The notes beneath the pieces were generated by a model that was not told where the DNA came from, did not search any database, and was given only the letters and a program-made list of their open reading frames with translations. Below are positions 5,035-6,990 of a stretch of DNA of 6,990 nucleotides, piece by piece; within the stretch, counting starts at the first letter, position 1, and each line of letters starts with the position of its first letter. Position numbers and translations under genes: made by a program. Source of the stretch: Phycisphaerales bacterium (lineage in GTDB: Bacteria > Planctomycetota > Phycisphaerae > Sedimentisphaerales > Anaerohalosphaeraceae); NCBI GenBank assembly GCA_011048645.1, contig DSDR01000252.1, positions 1-6,990 of the forward strand, written 5' to 3'.

Positions 5035-5720
5035 TGGCAAGACTGTCGAACGTGTCCTTATTGAAACACATACTGACCCTCGGTCTGATCGCGATTGCCG
5101 GCGGCGGCGGGTATGTTCTCTGGCGGCAGTGGACGGTGGATCCGGTCGTCGAAGAACTGATCTTTGAAAACACTGAGCTGCGGCGGGCGATTGCGAATCT
5201 GACCGATGAAACGCAGATCGGCTACGCCAAGGTCATTGAGCAGACCTCGCACGACGGTGTGCTGACCACGCGGCTGCTGTTCGTCGAGACCGACCCGAAA
5301 GACATCACCCGGCGTGTGCTTCAAAAGGAATTTGAGATCGAAGGCGACATCGTGCATTTTGATGCGCTGATCGTCAAGTTTACCGCACCGATGGTGATGG
5401 AAGGCCGGGAAAAGGCGATGTATCTGTGGCGGCGCGTCTATGGCGAAACCATGCGGCCGGAAGACGGCCAGCCGATCCATACGCCGTACACGGAGCCGGC
5501 TCGGTATCGCGCGATCAGCGAGAAGCTCTCGCTTCAGCAGCGCGAGCAGTTCTGGCACGAGATTTGGGATTTGTCCAATGACCCGCACAAACTCGAAGAT
5601 ATGGGCATCCAGGCTATTTTCGGAAACGTCGTCTATAAGCGCCTGCGGCCGGGACTGATTTACATCTTCAAAATCAACCCCGCTGGCGCCATTTATCCGG
5701 AAATGATACCGGAATTGTAG
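5034..5720 (+). CDS. Unrecognised single-pass membrane-anchored protein
   Basis: A 228-residue protein I cannot assign to a family. Residues about 8-29 (LLKHILTLGLIAIAGGGGYV) form one hydrophobic segment after a short basic start, suggesting an inner-membrane anchor or uncleaved signal with the rest outside the cytoplasm. Residues 36-57 are charged and heptad-like, a possible short coiled coil. The remainder is soluble mixed alpha/beta, with a charged Trp-rich stretch near residues 180-187 (FWHEIWDL). It contains no cysteine. The start is set by the one-base overlap with the LOG stop (TAATG), and no Shine-Dalgarno is visible, so translation is probably coupled to LOG. It is convergent with the lipid kinase. 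Function unknown. Confidence 0.85.
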   Translation: MARLSNVSLLKHILTLGLIAIAGGGGYVLWRQWTVDPVVEELIFENTELRRAIANLTDETQIGYAKVIEQTSHDGVLTTRLLFVETDPKDITRRVLQKEFEIEGDIVHFDALIVKFTAPMVMEGREKAMYLWRRVYGETMRPEDGQPIHTPYTEPARYRAISEKLSLQQREQFWHEIWDLSNDPHKLEDMGIQAIFGNVVYKRLRPGLIYIFKINPAGAIYPEMIPEL

Positions 5721-5731
5721 AAAATAGCCGC

Positions 5732-5747
5732 ACCCCTCTCTTGGGGT
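5732..5747. terminator. Weak hairpin between convergent genes
   Basis: ACCCC (5732-5736), a 6-nt loop and GGGGT (5743-5747), 11 bp after the membrane-protein stop. The stem is only 5 bp and no real T-run follows on either strand, so termination is uncertain. Confidence 0.3.
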
Positions 5748-5775
5748 TGACAACGACCTCGTCTGAGTGTAGATT
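5747..5775 (+). promoter_or_regulatory. Consensus-like promoter pointing into the 3' end of the lipid kinase gene
   Basis: A perfect TTGACA (5747-5752), exactly 17 bp, then TAGATT (5770-5775). The predicted start is near 5782. No plus-strand gene follows, so the transcript would be antisense to the lipid kinase mRNA. It could be chance, but both hexamers and the spacing are good. Confidence 0.4.
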
Positions 5776-5839
5776 GAGATAAAACTCTTCCGCCCTTAAC
5801 CATATTTTGCACACATTCTCACCTCCCTCATTTGCGAAG

Positions 5840-6787
5840 TTATCCGATCATTCTTCGCAGACGGGTGCGTATGCCGGCCGGTTTGGCGCCCGGCGGAACG
5901 AGTACATGGATGGCTTCGGGGATGATATGGATCTCGGCGGGCAAGTCCGGGCCGGGATCGCCGTCGATCTGAGCATAAATGCTCTGGTCGCCGACCGGTT
6001 CGACACGGATGGATTTGGCCTGCGTATAGACGACATTTTTGCCGGGGGCGTGTCGTTTGAAAACGGTCTTGGCCGCGTGCCAGAGCAATCGAGCCTGGTG
6101 GGTACACCCGAAGATGCACACATCCAGCAGACCGTCGCCGTAATCGGCGTTTTTGAGAATGCTCAGGCCGATGGCGTAGCGGCTGATGTTGCCGACGAAG
6201 ACCAATCCCCTGTCGTTGAAGATTTCTTTGCCGTCGGCCTCGACCCGTATCGGCGGAAAGTTGTATTCCCAGAACGTCCGCCAGATCGGCCAGAAATAAT
6301 CCAGATGGTTGATGTGACCGGTCCGCCAGGCGTGCATGCGATGAATAACCGCCCCGTCAAAGCCGAACCCGGCAATGGAAGTAAAGCATTTGCCATTGAT
6401 CATGCCCAGGTCGAGCGGGCGCTTGCAATCGCCCTCAAAGGCCTTAATGAGCTTCTCAACGCTCAGGTCAAAGCCCAGTTCGTTGGCCAGCAGGTTTTCC
6501 GTGCCGGCCGGAATCGGCAATAACGTCTTGTCGGAACCCTCCAGACCGTGAATGACCTCGCGGAGCGTCACGTCGCCGCCGGCGGCGCAGACCAGGCTGC
6601 AACGATAATCCACCGCTGCCTGCGTGGCCAGCTCACAGGCATGCTCCAGCGACTCGGTAAAGACCAGTCGCACGTCGTAGTCGTGTGCCTGCAGATAGTC
6701 CTTAAACCCGCACACCAACTGCTTATTGCTGCTGGCGCCGGATTTTGGATTCACAATGTATTGAATATATCCGTCTTGCGGATTCAT
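5840..6787 (-). CDS. Diacylglycerol kinase family lipid kinase (DgkB/YegS-like)
   Basis: A 315-residue protein of the DAGK catalytic-domain family, which transfers phosphate from ATP to a lipid hydroxyl at the inner face of the membrane. Residues 9-17 (QYIVNPKSG) open the domain. PAGTENLLANELG at 93-105 corresponds to the usual PxGTxNDxA motif, AGFGFDG at 139-145 is typical, and an IDGD motif lies in the C-terminal domain. The nucleotide-binding GGDGT motif reads GGDVT at 70-74, with Val73 encoded at 6569-6571. A TTG start at 6856 would add 23 residues, but it lies upstream of a likely promoter -10 (6843-6848) and has no Shine-Dalgarno. ATG 6787 puts the domain close to the N-terminus as usual, though only a weak GGGAA precedes it. 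Substrate unknown. Confidence 0.9.
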   Translation of the reverse strand: MNPQDGYIQYIVNPKSGASSNKQLVCGFKDYLQAHDYDVRLVFTESLEHACELATQAAVDYRCSLVCAAGGDVTLREVIHGLEGSDKTLLPIPAGTENLLANELGFDLSVEKLIKAFEGDCKRPLDLGMINGKCFTSIAGFGFDGAVIHRMHAWRTGHINHLDYFWPIWRTFWEYNFPPIRVEADGKEIFNDRGLVFVGNISRYAIGLSILKNADYGDGLLDVCIFGCTHQARLLWHAAKTVFKRHAPGKNVVYTQAKSIRVEPVGDQSIYAQIDGDPGPDLPAEIHIIPEAIHVLVPPGAKPAGIRTRLRRMIG

Positions 6788-6842
6788 TTCTGTTTGTTCC
6801 CGTTTTGCCGCGAAGGCCGCCGGTTCTCCATTGTCCGCTGTT

Positions 6843-6848
6843 ATTATA
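6843..6848 (-). promoter_or_regulatory. -10 element of the lipid kinase promoter
   Basis: A perfect TATAAT on the minus strand, about 56 bp before ATG 6787, with predicted start near 6836. No good -35 is found at 16-18 bp. The position argues that translation starts at 6787 rather than at the upstream TTG. Confidence 0.45.
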
Positions 6849-6931
6849 TCGGCCAAACACGTCCGCGCCTGAGGTGAAAATGCAACTCCTTTTATTCACG
6901 CGATTTACAATACTGGTGTGAGGCTAAATAT

Positions 6932-6990
6932 ATGTACCTATCAGAAACTGACCGGAGAATGGAATCGTGCGGTTGCCCGCAATCCCGCAG
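6932..6990 (+). CDS. Possible start of a gene running off the right edge
   Basis: An ATG at 6932 opens a frame that stays open to the window end (about 20 codons, MYLSETDRRMESCGCPQS...). GAGG (6920-6923) lies 8 nt upstream and TACAAT (6906-6911) could be its -10, though no -35 matches. The fragment is too short to recognise and could be chance. Confidence 0.25.
   Translation, partial: MYLSETDRRMESCGCPQSR

Noticed and set aside
4330..5040. 236-codon open frame on the minus strand
   Set aside because: Antisense to the LOG gene, with composition typical of a shadow frame and no recognisable domain.
5058..5753. 231-codon open frame on the minus strand
   Set aside because: Antisense to the membrane-anchored protein gene. 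The plus-strand frame has a membrane segment, operon coupling and better protein character.
5803..5823. Six-codon minus-strand frame (MCAKYG) preceded by GGAGG, just after the lipid kinase stop
   Set aside because: The frame is tiny and followed only by convergent genes. Most likely a chance Shine-Dalgarno.
5807..6523. 238-codon open frame on the plus strand downstream of the antisense promoter-like element
   Set aside because: It begins with TTG without a ribosome site and is the shadow of the lipid kinase, whose motifs are clear on the other strand.
6788..6856. TTG start adding 23 residues to the lipid kinase
   Set aside because: It lies upstream of a likely -10 element, has no Shine-Dalgarno, and the extra residues are not part of the family domain.
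6880..6921. 13-codon frame MQLLLFTRFTILV with GAGGTG upstream
   Set aside because: It has a plausible ribosome site, but no promoter, attenuator structure or downstream partner can be shown. It is too short to support alone.

Overview
The window is a compact bacterial chromosomal segment of moderate GC content with nearly every base assigned. Sigma-70-like promoters, Shine-Dalgarno sites and Rho-independent terminators are all visible. No gene names the phylum decisively. The GTENLLA-type lipid kinase and the unrecognised single-pass membrane protein suggest to me a Planctomycetota/Phycisphaerae-like or related PVC-group anaerobe, but this is a weak inference from memory of the families.

Layout. 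(1) 1-497, minus strand: the N-terminal part of carB (carbamoyl-phosphate synthase large chain) with its own promoter at 581-609. (2) 498-909: a divergent intergenic region with a palindrome in the carB leader and an 18-bp palindrome at 788-805 that may be a Trp-repressor operator. (3) 910-2594, plus strand: a TrpR-family repressor gene whose stop overlaps the start of a stand-alone type-2 tryptophan synthase beta chain (TrpB2). This two-gene unit looks like tryptophan-controlled indole salvage and ends at a strong terminator (2661-2691). (4) 2724-2887: promoter, tRNA-Tyr(GTA) without encoded CCA, and a perfect 15-bp-stem hairpin terminator.

(5) 3015-4189: a full-length HNH endonuclease of the predicted-restriction-endonuclease type, convergent with a small XRE regulator closely resembling the controller (C) proteins of type II restriction-modification systems. 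Upstream of the regulator lies a tandem operator in C-box format: a perfect GACT-N3-AGTC box, a 4-bp gap, then a degenerate box. No methyltransferase lies in the window, so this is either a reduced restriction unit or an orphan C regulator next to an orphan HNH nuclease. It is the most unusual part of the window.

(6) 4333-5720: a LOG-family (cytokinin riboside 5'-monophosphate phosphoribohydrolase-like) gene overlapping by one base an unrecognised membrane-anchored protein gene. (7) 5840-6787, minus strand: a diacylglycerol-kinase-family lipid kinase whose GGDGT motif reads GGDVT. A consensus-like promoter at 5747-5775 points into its 3' end. (8) 6857-6990: upstream region of the kinase, with a possible gene start at 6932 running off the window.

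The genes do not form one pathway. The carB, trpR-trpB2, tRNA, LOG and lipid-kinase units look like housekeeping genes, and the HNH/C-protein block between tRNA-Tyr and the LOG operon looks like an accessory insertion.
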